Shown here one piece after another: positions 4,467-11,531 of a DNA stretch of 11,531 bases. Every line of letters starts with the position of its first letter. Positions within the stretch are counted from its first letter, which is position 1. Position numbers and translations under genes: made by a program. The stretch lies in contig CAVIJF010000042.1 of the NCBI GenBank assembly GCA_963643175.1, positions 1-11,531 on the forward strand. The letters are read 5' to 3'. The notes under the pieces are model-generated. The model saw nothing but the letters and a program-made list of their open reading frames with translations. It made no database searches and had not been told where the DNA came from. The DNA comes from CAMEON01 sp963643175 (GTDB taxonomy: Bacteria > Bacillota > Clostridia > Oscillospirales > CAG-272).

Positions 4467-5393
4467 ATGAGAAGCATGACAGGCTATGCCCGCGCAACCG
4501 CCACGGTTCCTGCGGCAGCAGGCGGGCAGGATGTCCGCGAGGTGTGCGTGGAAATGCGCTCGGTCAACAACCGCTACCTTGACCTGTCCGTCCGGCTGCC
4601 GCGCAGTCTGACCGGGTTGGAGGAGCGCGTCCGCCGTGCGCTGACCGCCGCCGGTATCACGCGCGGCAAGTTGGATGTGACCGTGACCATGACGGTACGG
4701 GATGCCGCCGGAGATGAGGGCGGCGCCACGCCGCTGGAGCCGGATATGGTCTTTGCCCGCCGTTTGGCGGACGCCGCGGTCCGGCTGTCCGAGGGGCTGG
4801 GTATCCCGAACGACCTGACCGTCAGCCGCCTGATGACAATGCCCGGTGTGCTGGTGCCTGTCCGGGCAGAGGCGGGCGAGTCCGAGGAGGATGCGTGGAG
4901 CGTGCTGGAGCCGGTGCTTGCCGATGCCGTCGCGCAGTTCCTTTCCGCACGGGCACGCGAGGGCGAGCGGCTGGGCGCCGATATGCTGGGCAAGATTGCC
5001 CGCATCCGGGCACTGGCGGCAGAGCTTGCCGCCGCGTCGGAGGAGGACGTCCGTACCCTGCGGGCGCGCTTTGAGGAGCGCCTGCGGTCGCTGATCGGGC
5101 AGGCGGGCGTACAGCCGGACGAGGCACGCGTCATCACCGAGTGCGCCGTATTTGCCGACCGCATATCCGTGGACGAGGAGCTGGTGCGGCTGTCCTCCCA
5201 TCTGGATACGCTGGAGGGTCTTCTGCGCACGGATGACGCTGTGGGGCGCAAGATAGACTTCATGCTGCAGGAGACAAACCGGGAAGTCAATACGGTCGGC
5301 TCCAAGTGCTCTAATGCGGGTATGGCGCGGCTGGTCGCGGAGATAAAGAACGAGCTGGAAAAGATCCGGGAGCAGGTTCAGAACATCGAGTAG
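4467..5393 (+). CDS. yicC: YicC/YloC-family endoribonuclease
   Basis: The 308-residue protein belongs to the YicC family (YloC in Bacillus), cytoplasmic proteins reported to act as endoribonucleases or in small-RNA decay. The N-terminus has the diagnostic MRSMTGYARA start and a VEMRSVNNRYLDLSVRLP motif. The C-terminal DUF1732 part has DRISVDEELVRLSSHLD, GRKIDFMLQETNREVNT (from residue 260) and the invariant ending EKIREQVQNIE. It is slightly longer than E. coli YicC (287 residues), with extra residues in an N-terminal loop (AAAGGQD and around 80-90). I chose the ATG at 4467 because GGAGG lies 6 nt upstream and the family motif then begins at residue 1; the frame is open back to a GTG at 4362. 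It is the first gene of the operon, 27 nt before remA, as in many Firmicutes. Confidence 0.96.
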   Translation: MRSMTGYARATATVPAAAGGQDVREVCVEMRSVNNRYLDLSVRLPRSLTGLEERVRRALTAAGITRGKLDVTVTMTVRDAAGDEGGATPLEPDMVFARRLADAAVRLSEGLGIPNDLTVSRLMTMPGVLVPVRAEAGESEEDAWSVLEPVLADAVAQFLSARAREGERLGADMLGKIARIRALAAELAAASEEDVRTLRARFEERLRSLIGQAGVQPDEARVITECAVFADRISVDEELVRLSSHLDTLEGLLRTDDAVGRKIDFMLQETNREVNTVGSKCSNAGMARLVAEIKNELEKIREQVQNIE

Positions 5394-5420
5394 CCCATCC
5401 GGGAGAAAGGAAGAAATTCC

Positions 5421-5711
5421 ATGAAATTCATCAATATCGGCTACGGCAACATGGTGGCGGTAGACCGTATCGTCACATTGGTCAGCCCGGATTCGGCGCC
5501 CATCAAGCGCCTGATTCAGGACGCGAAGGACGACGGGCGCGTCATTGACGTCACCTGCGGGCGCAAAACGCGCGCGGTCATCATCACAGATTCGGAGCAC
5601 GTTATCCTGTCGGCACTGCAGGCGGAGACGATTGCCAACCGGCTGGACAGCGACGCCGAGACCGACGACGCGGCGGAGGCGGGCGACGCCGACCTCACTG
5701 AGGATGACTGA
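5421..5711 (+). CDS. remA: Extracellular matrix regulator RemA (DUF370)
   Basis: RemA is a small DNA-binding protein that in Bacillus subtilis activates biofilm matrix and osmoprotection genes. The 96-residue product carries the family core: INIGYGNMV, RIVTLVSPDSAPIKRLIQDA, VIDVTCGRKTRAVIITDSEH and ALQAETIANRL. The basic cluster R48-K49-T50-R51 lies where RemA proteins keep arginines needed for DNA binding. The normal fold ends near residue 75; the last 20 residues are an acidic tail (Asp/Glu/Ala), a little longer than usual. The start follows GAGAAAGGAAG. In Firmicutes remA normally sits between yicC and gmk; here gmk is missing and rpoZ follows after 97 nt. Confidence 0.95.
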   Translation: MKFINIGYGNMVAVDRIVTLVSPDSAPIKRLIQDAKDDGRVIDVTCGRKTRAVIITDSEHVILSALQAETIANRLDSDAETDDAAEAGDADLTEDD

Positions 5712-5808
5712 ACCGGGACACGGATTCCCGGGGAGCCGCAGGTATACCATATATAGTATATCACAGCAAGCATAAATCAGAAGAAGAGCAGAATAAGGAG
5801 AGCTATCC

Positions 5809-6348
5809 ATGATTTTTCCTACCACCAGTGACCTGACCAAGGGTAAGTACAACCGATATGAGGTTGCGCTGGCAACCGCCAAGTGCGCCCGCATCATCAC
5901 CAACGAGTATGTCCGGCAGCGTGCCGAGGCGGAAAGTTCCCAGACCGGCAACAAGGAAACCGACCGTCCTATGAACACGCTGATTGACCGGGAGGTGCGG
6001 GACGAGAAGGCAGTCAATATCGCCATCCGCCGCCTGTACGATGGTCAGTATGTCATCACGCACAAGTCCGTGGAGGAGCAGGAGCGCGAGGAACGCGCCG
6101 TGCTGGAGGGTATTGAGGATCCGGGACGGCAGGGCATCGGGCGTGACGAGGATGAAATCATTGACGGCGACCGGATTGCCGACGACGCGGCAGAGGATGC
6201 CGTGCTGGAGGACGGAGAGTATCCGGACGACGGCGCGGAGGAAGCCGGGGATGCGTCCGACGACGGATTGACGGAGGACGAAATGTCTGCCGGTGCCGAA
6301 GCGGAAGCGGCGGATTCCGGCGAATCCGACCGGACAGCGGAAAACTGA
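5809..6348 (+). CDS. rpoZ: DNA-directed RNA polymerase omega subunit with long acidic C-terminal extension
   Basis: Omega helps fold and assemble the beta' subunit of RNA polymerase. Residues 1-85 are a standard clostridial omega: TSDLTKGKYNRYEVALATAK, then CARIITNEYV, a short loop ending NKETDRPMNTLIDREV, and DEKAVNIAIRRLYDGQY. Omega proteins are usually 65-90 residues long; this one has 179. Residues 86-179 form a tail rich in Asp, Glu, Ala and Gly with no recognisable domain, predicted disordered. The frame is continuous and the tail keeps the base composition of its neighbours, so a sequencing frameshift is not needed to explain it. The ATG at 5809 has AAGGAG 8 nt upstream. gmk before it and coaBC after it, usual neighbours in Firmicutes, are absent. 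Confidence 0.92.
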   Translation: MIFPTTSDLTKGKYNRYEVALATAKCARIITNEYVRQRAEAESSQTGNKETDRPMNTLIDREVRDEKAVNIAIRRLYDGQYVITHKSVEEQEREERAVLEGIEDPGRQGIGRDEDEIIDGDRIADDAAEDAVLEDGEYPDDGAEEAGDASDDGLTEDEMSAGAEAEAADSGESDRTAEN

Positions 6349-6397
6349 GCCGACCTGAGCGCGGCGGGCTACGTTGGTAGCGGGAAGGAGTCACGGT

Positions 6398-8959
6398 ATG
6401 AACCAGCCCGAAAGTTGCCGCGCGGAGGGGGCACCGTCTGCCGACGTCCTGTATGCCGCCGTGCATATTCTGGAATGTCCCTTCGGTGTTGACCGGCAGT
6501 ACCATTACTATATCCCCCGCCCGCTTGCGGATGCTGTCCGCCCGGGCGCGTTTGTGACGGTTCCTTTCGGAAAGGGGAACCGGAAGAAACTCGCTCTGGC
6601 TGTCGCAGTCTGCGATCGGGCGGGGCTTTCTGCACTTCCGGAAGGGATGAACCCGGACAAATTCAAGCCGGTGAGCGGCGTCTGCCGGGCGCGGCTGTTC
6701 CTCATGGAGGGGCAGCTTGCCATCTGCCGCTACCTGACCGCGCAGACGCTGTGCACGGTCGGGGAGGCGGTGCGCACGTTGGTTCCGGCGCAGGCGCTGG
6801 CTACGCTGGCGGAATTCTACCGCCCCGTGCCGGGTGCGACGCTCCCGGCGGAGCGCCTGCCCGCCGCCGGCGACCTGCTGATTTATGAGTACATCCGGGC
6901 GCGGGGCAGCGTGTCGGCGCAGGCACTGCGCGCCCGGTTCGGGACACGCGCCGCCGCCGTGCTGGATATGCTGACCGAGCGGGGGCTGGTCGAGCGCGAA
7001 CTGGCTGTCCGGGAACCGGACGAGCGGCAGGAAAGCTTCTTTGTGCTTGCCCGCCCGGCGGAGGACATCCGCGCGGCGCTGGCACTGGAGAAGGGCGCGG
7101 GGCGCATTGCTTCATCCGGTCAGCGTTCCGTTCTGGGCGCCCTGCTGGACGCGACCGAGCCGGTCTCCGGGACGGAACTGCGGCAGCATTCCGGCGTGAC
7201 GGCGGCGGTTCTGCGGGCACTGACGCAGAAGGGGCTTATCCGGGGCGAGGTGCGCCGCGTGCTGGCGGAGCGCCCGGAGGCGTCGCCACTGGGGGACGCG
7301 GGACTGCGCACGCCCTTCTCGCTCAGCGGGGAGCAGACCGACGCGGTGCGCGTCCTGTCCGGGCTTGCCGATGCGGGCGAGGCGCGGGCGGCACTGCTGT
7401 TCGGCGTGACCGGCTCCGGCAAGACCTGCGTCATCCTGTCCATGATAGACAGGATGCTGGACGCGGGGCGGGGCGTCATCATGATGCTGCCGGAGATTGC
7501 ACTGACGCCGCAGATGCTTGCCATTTTCCGCGCCCGGTACGGCTACCGGGTGGCGGTCATTCATTCGGGGCTGTCGGGCGGCGAACGGCTGGACGCCTAC
7601 CGCCGCATCCGCACGGGCGAAGCGCCGGTGGTGGTGGGCACCCGCTCCGCCGTGTTCGCGCCCGTCCCGAACCTCGGCATGATTGTCATGGACGAGGAGC
7701 AGGAGCACACCTACAAGTCGGATCAGAACCCCAAATACCACGCACGCGATGTGGCGCGGTTCCGGTGCGCGCAGGAAAAGGCACTCCTGCTGCTGGCGTC
7801 CGCCACGCCGTCTCTGGAGAGCTTCCGCAAGGCGGAGGAGGGCAAGTATACGCTGATTCCGCTCCGGCACCGCTTCGGGAATGCCCACCTGCCTGCCGTG
7901 CATATCGTGGATATGCGCCACGAGGCACAGCGCGGGCAGACCGCCCCGTTGGGGCAGGAGCTGGTGAATGAGCTGAAGCGCGTCAGGGCGGAGGGCAATC
8001 AGGCTGTCCTTTTCCTCAACCGGCGCGGCTACTCGACCCAGCTGGTCTGCCGCTCCTGCGGTCTTGCTGTGACCTGCCCCGCCTGCTCGGTCGCCATGAA
8101 CTATCACACTCTGCGCGGCGGCTACGACCGGGGGGAAATGGTCTGCCACTGGTGCGGCTCGCGCCGTCCGGTGCCGGAGAACTGTCCCTCCTGCGGTTCC
8201 CCGCACCTGCTGCGCATGGGGTTCGGCACCCAGCGCATCCAGCAGGAACTGGAGCGGGAAATTCCCGGCGTGCGCGTCATGCGCATGGACGCGGACACGA
8301 CCGGAACCAAGTCCGCCTACTTTGATATGCTGACTTCCTTCCGCAACCACGGGGCGGATATTCTGCTGGGGACGCAGATGGTCACGAAGGGGCACGACTT
8401 CCCGGACGTGACGCTGGTGGGGGTTCTGCTGGCGGATATGTCGCTGTACTTGGACGACTACCGCGCCGCCGAGCGCACCTTCTCCCTGCTGACGCAGGTC
8501 ATCGGGCGGGCAGGACGGGCGGACAAGCCGGGGCTGGCTGTCATTCAGACCATGAACCCGGACAGCGACGTGCTGAAACTTGCCTGTGCGCAGGACTACG
8601 AAACCTTCTACGCCCGCGAGGTGCGCCTGCGGCGAAATCTTGCCTTCCCGCCGTTCTGCGACATCGCCCTGCTGACGCTGACTTCCCCGGACGAAAAGGA
8701 ACTGCAGAAGGCGTGCCTGCGTCTGACCGAGGAGATACGGCGGCTGACGGCGCATGAGTACGCCGATGTCCCGATGCAGATGTTCGGCCCGTTTGAGGCG
8801 CCGGTGTACCGGGTGGACAACATATACCGGATGCGGACGGTCATCAAGTGCCGCCTGACGCGCCGTGCGCGTGCGCTGTTTGAGGACCTGCTGCGGACCT
8901 TCTCCGCCCTGCGCCAGCGCCCGGTGCTGAGCGTGGATTTCAATCCGAGCAGCATCTGA
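6398..8959 (+). CDS. priA: Primosomal replication restart helicase PriA
   Basis: PriA is a 3'-to-5' superfamily 2 helicase that recognises stalled forks and reloads the replication machinery. The 853-residue protein has the N-terminal fork-binding region (LECPFGVDRQYHYYIP; PGAFVTVPFGKGNRKK), a central winged-helix-like part, and the helicase core: Walker A GVTGSGKT (336-343), DEEQ (432-435), SATPSLESF, GTQMVTKGHDFP (658 on) and QVIGRAGR (700-707). Between the helicase lobes are eight zinc-binding cysteines in CxxC pairs (C551/C554, C560/C563, C583/C586, C596/C599). The motif II residue after DEE is Q instead of the common H. I chose the ATG at 6398, preceded by AAGGAG, over an in-frame TTG at 6374. 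At 853 residues it is slightly long for the family. It lies 49 nt after rpoZ and 21 nt before the PHP gene. Confidence 0.97.
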   Translation: MNQPESCRAEGAPSADVLYAAVHILECPFGVDRQYHYYIPRPLADAVRPGAFVTVPFGKGNRKKLALAVAVCDRAGLSALPEGMNPDKFKPVSGVCRARLFLMEGQLAICRYLTAQTLCTVGEAVRTLVPAQALATLAEFYRPVPGATLPAERLPAAGDLLIYEYIRARGSVSAQALRARFGTRAAAVLDMLTERGLVERELAVREPDERQESFFVLARPAEDIRAALALEKGAGRIASSGQRSVLGALLDATEPVSGTELRQHSGVTAAVLRALTQKGLIRGEVRRVLAERPEASPLGDAGLRTPFSLSGEQTDAVRVLSGLADAGEARAALLFGVTGSGKTCVILSMIDRMLDAGRGVIMMLPEIALTPQMLAIFRARYGYRVAVIHSGLSGGERLDAYRRIRTGEAPVVVGTRSAVFAPVPNLGMIVMDEEQEHTYKSDQNPKYHARDVARFRCAQEKALLLLASATPSLESFRKAEEGKYTLIPLRHRFGNAHLPAVHIVDMRHEAQRGQTAPLGQELVNELKRVRAEGNQAVLFLNRRGYSTQLVCRSCGLAVTCPACSVAMNYHTLRGGYDRGEMVCHWCGSRRPVPENCPSCGSPHLLRMGFGTQRIQQELEREIPGVRVMRMDADTTGTKSAYFDMLTSFRNHGADILLGTQMVTKGHDFPDVTLVGVLLADMSLYLDDYRAAERTFSLLTQVIGRAGRADKPGLAVIQTMNPDSDVLKLACAQDYETFYAREVRLRRNLAFPPFCDIALLTLTSPDEKELQKACLRLTEEIRRLTAHEYADVPMQMFGPFEAPVYRVDNIYRMRTVIKCRLTRRARALFEDLLRTFSALRQRPVLSVDFNPSSI

Positions 8960-8980
8960 AGACATGGAAAGGATTCTGTT

Positions 8981-9817
8981 ATGATACTCTGCGACACGCA
9001 TACCCACACGCGCTTCTCCTTCGACGGTGCGCCGGACTCCACGCCGGACGCCCTGTGCCGGCGGGCACTGGAAATCGGACTGACCGACCTGTGCATTACC
9101 GACCACTACGACGTCAACGGCGAGGCGGAGGGCACCTATACCCACTACGACGCCGACGCCGCGTGGGATGCCATGACCGAGGCGCAGGAGAAGTACCGCG
9201 GGCGTCTGTACCTGACGCGCGGGCTGGAGTTGGGCAACGCCACGCAGTACCCCGAAGTTGCCCGGGCGATTCTGGAGCGCCACCCCTACGAGTTCGTCAT
9301 CGGTTCCTTGCACAACTTGCGCGACGTGCCGGATTTCTCCCTGCTGCGCTTTGAGGGCATGAGTGAGGCACTGATTGACCGCCTGTTCTGCCGCGCCATG
9401 GACGAAACGGCGGAAATGCTGACCTTCACCCCGCCCACCGACGCACCGGATTTCACCACGCTGGGACATCTGACCTACATACACCGCTACATCACCATGG
9501 CAGGCAGGCGCTTTGACTTCTGCCCGCACCGCGACCGCATCGAGGCGATATTCCGCCTGCTCCTGCGCCGCGGCATTGCGCTGGAACTGAATGTCTCCAC
9601 GCTCTGGCGCGGACTGGGCATCGCCATGCCCACGCTGGAGCTGCTCCGCTTTTACCGCGACTGCGGCGGGCGGCTGGTCACGGTCGGCTCCGACGCGCAC
9701 GCCCCCGCCAATCTGGGGCGCTGTCTCCGGCAGGGCTACGCGCTCCTGAACGCCGCCGGACTGCACGAGGTGCTTGTCGTGCGGGACGGCGAGCGCCAGA
9801 TTCAATCCATCGAGTAA
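8981..9817 (+). CDS. PHP-domain phosphoesterase, histidinol-phosphatase (HisJ/HisK) type
   Basis: The 278-residue protein has all the metal-binding motifs of a PHP-domain phosphoesterase in order: DTHTHTRFSFDG (H7, H9), ITDHYD (D41, H42), RGLELG (E83), GSLHN (H111), GHLTYIHRY (H163, H168) and GSDAHAP (D238, H240). These residues form a trinuclear metal centre. The pattern and length best match the histidinol-phosphatase HisJ/HisK group, which removes phosphate from histidinol phosphate in histidine synthesis. No other his genes are here, and many PHP paralogs have other substrates, so the substrate is not certain. It has no signal peptide. It follows priA by 21 nt with a GGAAAGGA ribosome site and precedes the MutS-like gene by 22 nt, so it is cotranscribed with replication-restart functions, perhaps only by chance. 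Confidence 0.88.
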   Translation: MILCDTHTHTRFSFDGAPDSTPDALCRRALEIGLTDLCITDHYDVNGEAEGTYTHYDADAAWDAMTEAQEKYRGRLYLTRGLELGNATQYPEVARAILERHPYEFVIGSLHNLRDVPDFSLLRFEGMSEALIDRLFCRAMDETAEMLTFTPPTDAPDFTTLGHLTYIHRYITMAGRRFDFCPHRDRIEAIFRLLLRRGIALELNVSTLWRGLGIAMPTLELLRFYRDCGGRLVTVGSDAHAPANLGRCLRQGYALLNAAGLHEVLVVRDGERQIQSIE

Positions 9818-9839
9818 CGAAAGGACACCGAATACCGGC

Positions 9840-11474
9840 ATGAAATTAGAAAACTTCAGCCTTCTGTACCCCGACAGCCAGACCCAGCGGGATCATTTGG
9901 CGGGGGTCAACGTCCCCGACATCGATATGTATACGCTTCAGGAGTTGGGAATGCTGGAAATCTTCAACCCGCAGAGTACCCCGCTTGCGGAGTTCTTCAC
10001 CTCCGACCCGGCGGTCATAACCTATCGGAACCAGACCTTCGCGGATCTGCTGCAAAACCCCGCCCTGACCGATACCCTGCACCGGCTGGTGCCGGTTCTG
10101 CAGGACATCACCGAACTGCGGCGTCTGGAGAACGACATCACCGGGGAGGACACCGCCTCCTACCTTGCCAGCATGACCGAAATCGAGCTGTATATCACCT
10201 GCGTGGACATTCTGCACAAGGGCATGAAGGAGGTACGCGCCAATCTGCGCGGCGCCGCCTTCCGCCGGCTGGCGGACTGCGTGACCGAGCTGGCGGAGTC
10301 CGACTACTACGCCGAGCTGAACCGGAAGCTGTCCGAACTGACGCGGCGCGTGCGCGAAATCCGGAGCGTGACCATCGGAGTCAATCTGGACGCGCAGCTC
10401 CGTCCGGCGCAGGCGGGCGTGCTTTCCATCAACGCGCAGCCCTTCAAGTCCGGCGACGTGCTGGACAAGATTCTGCGCCTCAACCTCAAGGGGGACGAGT
10501 ACACCTGCATTGCCAATCTGGTTCCCTTCGGCAAGAAGCAGACCGAGAACCAGAAAACGGCGCTCTCGCTTGCCTTCAATTCCGCCATCAACGACGTGTA
10601 CCGCTCCTCCCTGCGCTCGTGGAAGAAGATTGTGCAGGGCTATGTGCTGGAGAACACCGACTTCCTGCTTGGTCTTCTGCCGGAGATTGAATTTGTGGTC
10701 AAGGGGACGCAGCTGCAGGAATCCCTGCGTGCGCGGGGCTGTACGCTCTGCGAGCCGGATCTGCGCCCGATGGCGGAGCGCGTCTTTGTCGCCGACCGGC
10801 TGTACAATCCTGCCGTGGCGCTCAAGATCCCGGAGGGGGAAACCATCGTGCCCAACAGCATCGCCTTCGATACGACGCCGGAGAACGCCATGATTTACGT
10901 GCTGACGGGACCCAACCGGGGCGGCAAATCCGTCATCACCTGCGCGGTCGGTCTGTGTCAGGTCATGCTCCAGCTGGGGATGTTCCTGCCCGCCGATGCC
11001 TGCCGCATCAGTCCGGCGGACGGCATCTACACCCACTTTCCGACCGGCGCGGACGACACCATCGACAAGGGGCGTCTGGGCGAGGAATGCGCCCGTCTGG
11101 GCGAGATTTTCGACGCCGTGACGGCGGACAGCCTTGTCCTGCTGGATGAGTCCCTGTCCTCCACCGGCTCCTTCGAGGCGTCCTATATCGCCGCCGAGGT
11201 TTTGATGGGGCTGTGCCGGGTCGGCTGTCGCTGTCTCTTCTCCACACACCTGCACGAGCTTGCCGCCGAAATCGACCGCATCAACGCGCAGTCCGCCTCC
11301 GAGGGCGGTGTCCGCGTAGATACGCTTGTCGCCGGCATTGAGGGTGAGGGCAAGCGCTCCTTCATCATCAAGCGCGCCAAGCCCGACGGCAAATCCTACG
11401 CCCGCGACATCGCCAGCCGCTACGGTCTGACCTATGAAGGCATCCTGCACCGTATCGGTAAGGACAAGGGGTAG
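9840..11474 (+). CDS. MutS-family ATPase lacking mismatch-recognition domains
   Basis: The C-terminal part is a MutS domain V ATPase: Walker A GPNRGGKS (357-364), Walker B with LVLLDES (D436, E437) and the FSTHLHEL histidine switch (H470). The first 300 residues are mostly helical and resemble the MutS core/lever region; the mismatch-binding domains I and II of MutS are absent, as is the Smr nuclease of MutS2. At 544 residues it fits the short MutS-like proteins of clostridia, whose role is unknown. The region of the MutS signature loop is divergent, reading KGRLGEECARL (from K410) where MutS has an STFxxEM motif, and the Walker B loop is DESLSSTGSFEAS instead of DELGRGTS. The ATG at 9840 has AAAGGA 14 nt upstream, a long spacing, but no better start lies between. 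It is the last gene of the cluster and ends just before the hexamer repeat. Confidence 0.9.
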   Translation: MKLENFSLLYPDSQTQRDHLAGVNVPDIDMYTLQELGMLEIFNPQSTPLAEFFTSDPAVITYRNQTFADLLQNPALTDTLHRLVPVLQDITELRRLENDITGEDTASYLASMTEIELYITCVDILHKGMKEVRANLRGAAFRRLADCVTELAESDYYAELNRKLSELTRRVREIRSVTIGVNLDAQLRPAQAGVLSINAQPFKSGDVLDKILRLNLKGDEYTCIANLVPFGKKQTENQKTALSLAFNSAINDVYRSSLRSWKKIVQGYVLENTDFLLGLLPEIEFVVKGTQLQESLRARGCTLCEPDLRPMAERVFVADRLYNPAVALKIPEGETIVPNSIAFDTTPENAMIYVLTGPNRGGKSVITCAVGLCQVMLQLGMFLPADACRISPADGIYTHFPTGADDTIDKGRLGEECARLGEIFDAVTADSLVLLDESLSSTGSFEASYIAAEVLMGLCRVGCRCLFSTHLHELAAEIDRINAQSASEGGVRVDTLVAGIEGEGKRSFIIKRAKPDGKSYARDIASRYGLTYEGILHRIGKDKG

Positions 11475-11477
11475 GGG

Positions 11478-11531
11478 GAGAAGGAGAAGGAGAAGGAGAA
11501 GGAGAAGGAGAAGGAGAAGGAGAAGGAGAAG
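11478..11531. repeat. (GAGAAG)9 hexanucleotide tandem repeat
   Basis: Nine perfect copies of GAGAAG begin 4 nt after the stop codon of the MutS-like gene and run to the window edge, so the true length is unknown. The tract is pure purine on this strand. Its length is a multiple of three, and in the three frames it would encode Glu-Lys, Arg-Arg or Gly-Glu repeats. It also contains many overlapping AGGAG motifs that look like ribosome-binding sites. Confidence 0.97.

Noticed and set aside
4263..6026. Open minus-strand frame of 587 codons opposite yicC, remA and the rpoZ start
   Set aside because: It is antisense to three well-recognised genes and crosses their intergenic gaps; no family features.
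6374..6397. TTG start adding eight residues to PriA
   Set aside because: The ATG at 6398 has AAGGAG 7 nt upstream, while that site would lie inside the gene if TTG were used.
7112..9841. Open minus-strand frame of 909 codons opposite priA and the PHP gene
   Set aside because: It is an antisense shadow of GC-rich coding sequence; the plus-strand frames have complete catalytic motifs and the minus product is rich in Arg, Gln, His and Gly with no recognisable domain.
9846..11450. Open minus-strand frame of 534 codons opposite the MutS-like gene
   Set aside because: It is a shadow of the MutS-like ATPase gene caused by GC-rich third positions.
11478..11531. CRISPR-like repetition at the right edge
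   Set aside because: The unit is only six bases with no spacers, so it is a simple tandem repeat.

Overview
The window looks like chromosomal DNA from a GC-rich member of the Clostridia, most likely a gut Oscillospiraceae/Ruminococcaceae-type organism. The reasons are the clostridial pairing of elongation factor P with a CD1247-family zinc-ribbon protein, the Firmicutes order yicC-remA-rpoZ-priA, a TnpV protein of Tn4451-type clostridial transposons, tRNA genes with encoded CCA, and canonical TTGACA/TATAAT-like promoters with 17-nt spacers. The genus cannot be fixed from the sequence alone.

Left part (1-1180): the 3' end of a TetR-family regulator gene points right and converges on a complete leftward tnpV gene. 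Between them lie two strong stem-loops. Next comes a leftward operon of two leucine tRNAs (anticodons GAG then CAG) with a textbook promoter (1151-1179) and terminator (836-881). tnpV lies just beyond the tRNA terminator, as expected for a relic of a mobile element beside tRNA genes.

Middle part (1180-4466): efp and the acidic zinc-ribbon gene form a small operon with a clear promoter (1799-1827). Long GC-rich non-coding stretches lie on both sides. These hold two copies, in opposite orientation, of a dispersed repeat of about 200 bp (1522-1718 and 3448-3645), a 172-bp element that is an inverted repeat over its whole length (3711-3882), a shorter palindromic block (about 1364-1438), and the C-terminal remnants of two broken genes (a livF-like ABC ATPase and an unrecognised protein). 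This is the region with most signs of insertion and deletion.

Right part (4153-11474): a consensus-like promoter (4153-4181) and a leader of about 280 nt precede six closely spaced rightward genes: yicC (endoribonuclease family), remA (DUF370 DNA-binding regulator), rpoZ (RNA polymerase omega with a very long acidic tail), priA (replication restart helicase), a PHP-domain phosphoesterase of the histidinol-phosphatase type, and a MutS-family ATPase lacking the mismatch-recognition domains. gmk and coaBC, usually found among these genes in Firmicutes, are absent. The window ends in nine perfect GAGAAG repeats that run to the edge.

I found no CRISPR array, phage module, toxin-antitoxin pair or defence cassette, and no convincing new multi-gene system. 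The items most worth a second look are the fold-back element, the paired 200-bp repeats, the omega tail and remodelled rpoZ-priA cluster, the short MutS-like protein, and the terminal hexamer repeat.
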